Below, piece by piece: positions 6,002-6,231 of a stretch of DNA of 6,231 bases. Source of the DNA: Micrococcaceae bacterium UBA6021 (GTDB taxonomy: Bacteria > Actinomycetota > Actinomycetes > Actinomycetales > Micrococcaceae); the NCBI GenBank assembly GCA_002427975.1, contig DIZT01000003.1, positions 45,362-51,592 of the forward strand. The letters run 5' to 3'. A program made the translations under genes and the position numbers. Under the pieces are notes generated by a model. It searched no databases. It had not been told where the DNA came from and saw only the letters and a program-made list of their open reading frames with translations. The number at the start of each line of letters is the position of its first letter. The stretch's first letter is position 1.

Positions 6002-6231
6002 GCCCGTCCTATAACGACGACGCCCCAGGCACCACAGGCAACGATGGTGCCAGGCCGCTGACCCGACGAGAGCTCCGCGCTTTGGAGAAGCACACGGCTG
6101 GCAGCAATGTGGTTCCCGAACAGGCCTACGAAACCGGCCAGTATCTTCCCGCACCGGCAGCGGCACCTGATGAACCGGCTCGTTCTGATCCGGCTCCTGA
6201 ACCGGAGCCCGTCATGCCCGCCGCCCCCGTG
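5998..6231 (+). CDS. mltG: N-terminus of probable MltG-type endolytic transglycosylase (3'-truncated by window edge)
   Basis: The frame is open for 78 codons from GTG 5998 to the last base of the window. Visible sequence is a hydrophilic, probably disordered cytoplasmic segment: MSPSYNDDAPG at the start, then RPLTRRELRALEK at about 23-35, then a Pro/Ala/Glu-rich stretch to the window end (APAAAPDEPARSDPAPEPEP). No membrane segment or catalytic domain has been reached. The MltG (YceG-like) call rests on position directly after ruvX and on resemblance to the N-termini of actinobacterial MltG proteins, which carry a long cytoplasmic region with an LTRRE(L/M)RALE element before the transmembrane helix. 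MltG cleaves nascent peptidoglycan strands at the outer face of the membrane, setting glycan length. The 4-nt overlap with ruvX and the GGAAGG site support this start. Product identity is moderately sure; the existence of the gene is very likely. Confidence 0.68.
   Translation, partial: MSPSYNDDAPGTTGNDGARPLTRRELRALEKHTAGSNVVPEQAYETGQYLPAPAAAPDEPARSDPAPEPEPVMPAAPV

Overview
The window comes from a high-GC actinobacterium, most likely a member of the Micrococcaceae such as Arthrobacter or a close relative. The evidence is the strong G/C bias at third codon positions, the frequent GTG starts, the actinobacterial sequence style of S4 and AlaRS, and the gene order rarA, rpsD, DUF948, DUF6167, alaS, ruvX, mltG. 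The genus is an inference. All seven genes lie on the + strand. I see no mobile element, CRISPR array, tRNA, rRNA or sign of recent transfer.

Layout. Positions 1-987 hold the 3' two-thirds or so of rarA, a replication-fork AAA+ ATPase cut by the window edge. Positions 988-1190 hold a probable promoter and a leader of about 160 nt in front of rpsD (1191-1817), which encodes the zinc-free form of ribosomal protein S4. A perfect 15-bp hairpin terminator (1835-1868) closes that unit. Two small single-pass membrane proteins of unknown function follow (DUF948 type, 1963-2337; DUF6167 type, 2356-2601). After a 120-nt gap with a hairpin and Shine-Dalgarno sequence come alaS (2722-5400, complete alanyl-tRNA synthetase), ruvX/yqgF (5408-6001) and the first 78 codons of a probable mltG (5998 to the window end).

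How the genes relate. alaS, ruvX and mltG are packed tightly: a 7-nt gap, then a 4-nt overlap. They are probably co-transcribed, with translational coupling at the ruvX/mltG junction. rpsD appears to be its own transcription unit between a promoter and a strong terminator. The two membrane proteins could form a short unit or read through into alaS, since I see no terminator between them and alaS.

This is an ordinary housekeeping region and I found no convincing new system. The points most worth a second look are the structured rpsD leader, which carries a perfect 6-nt complement to the rpsD Shine-Dalgarno, and the pair of uncharacterised membrane proteins.
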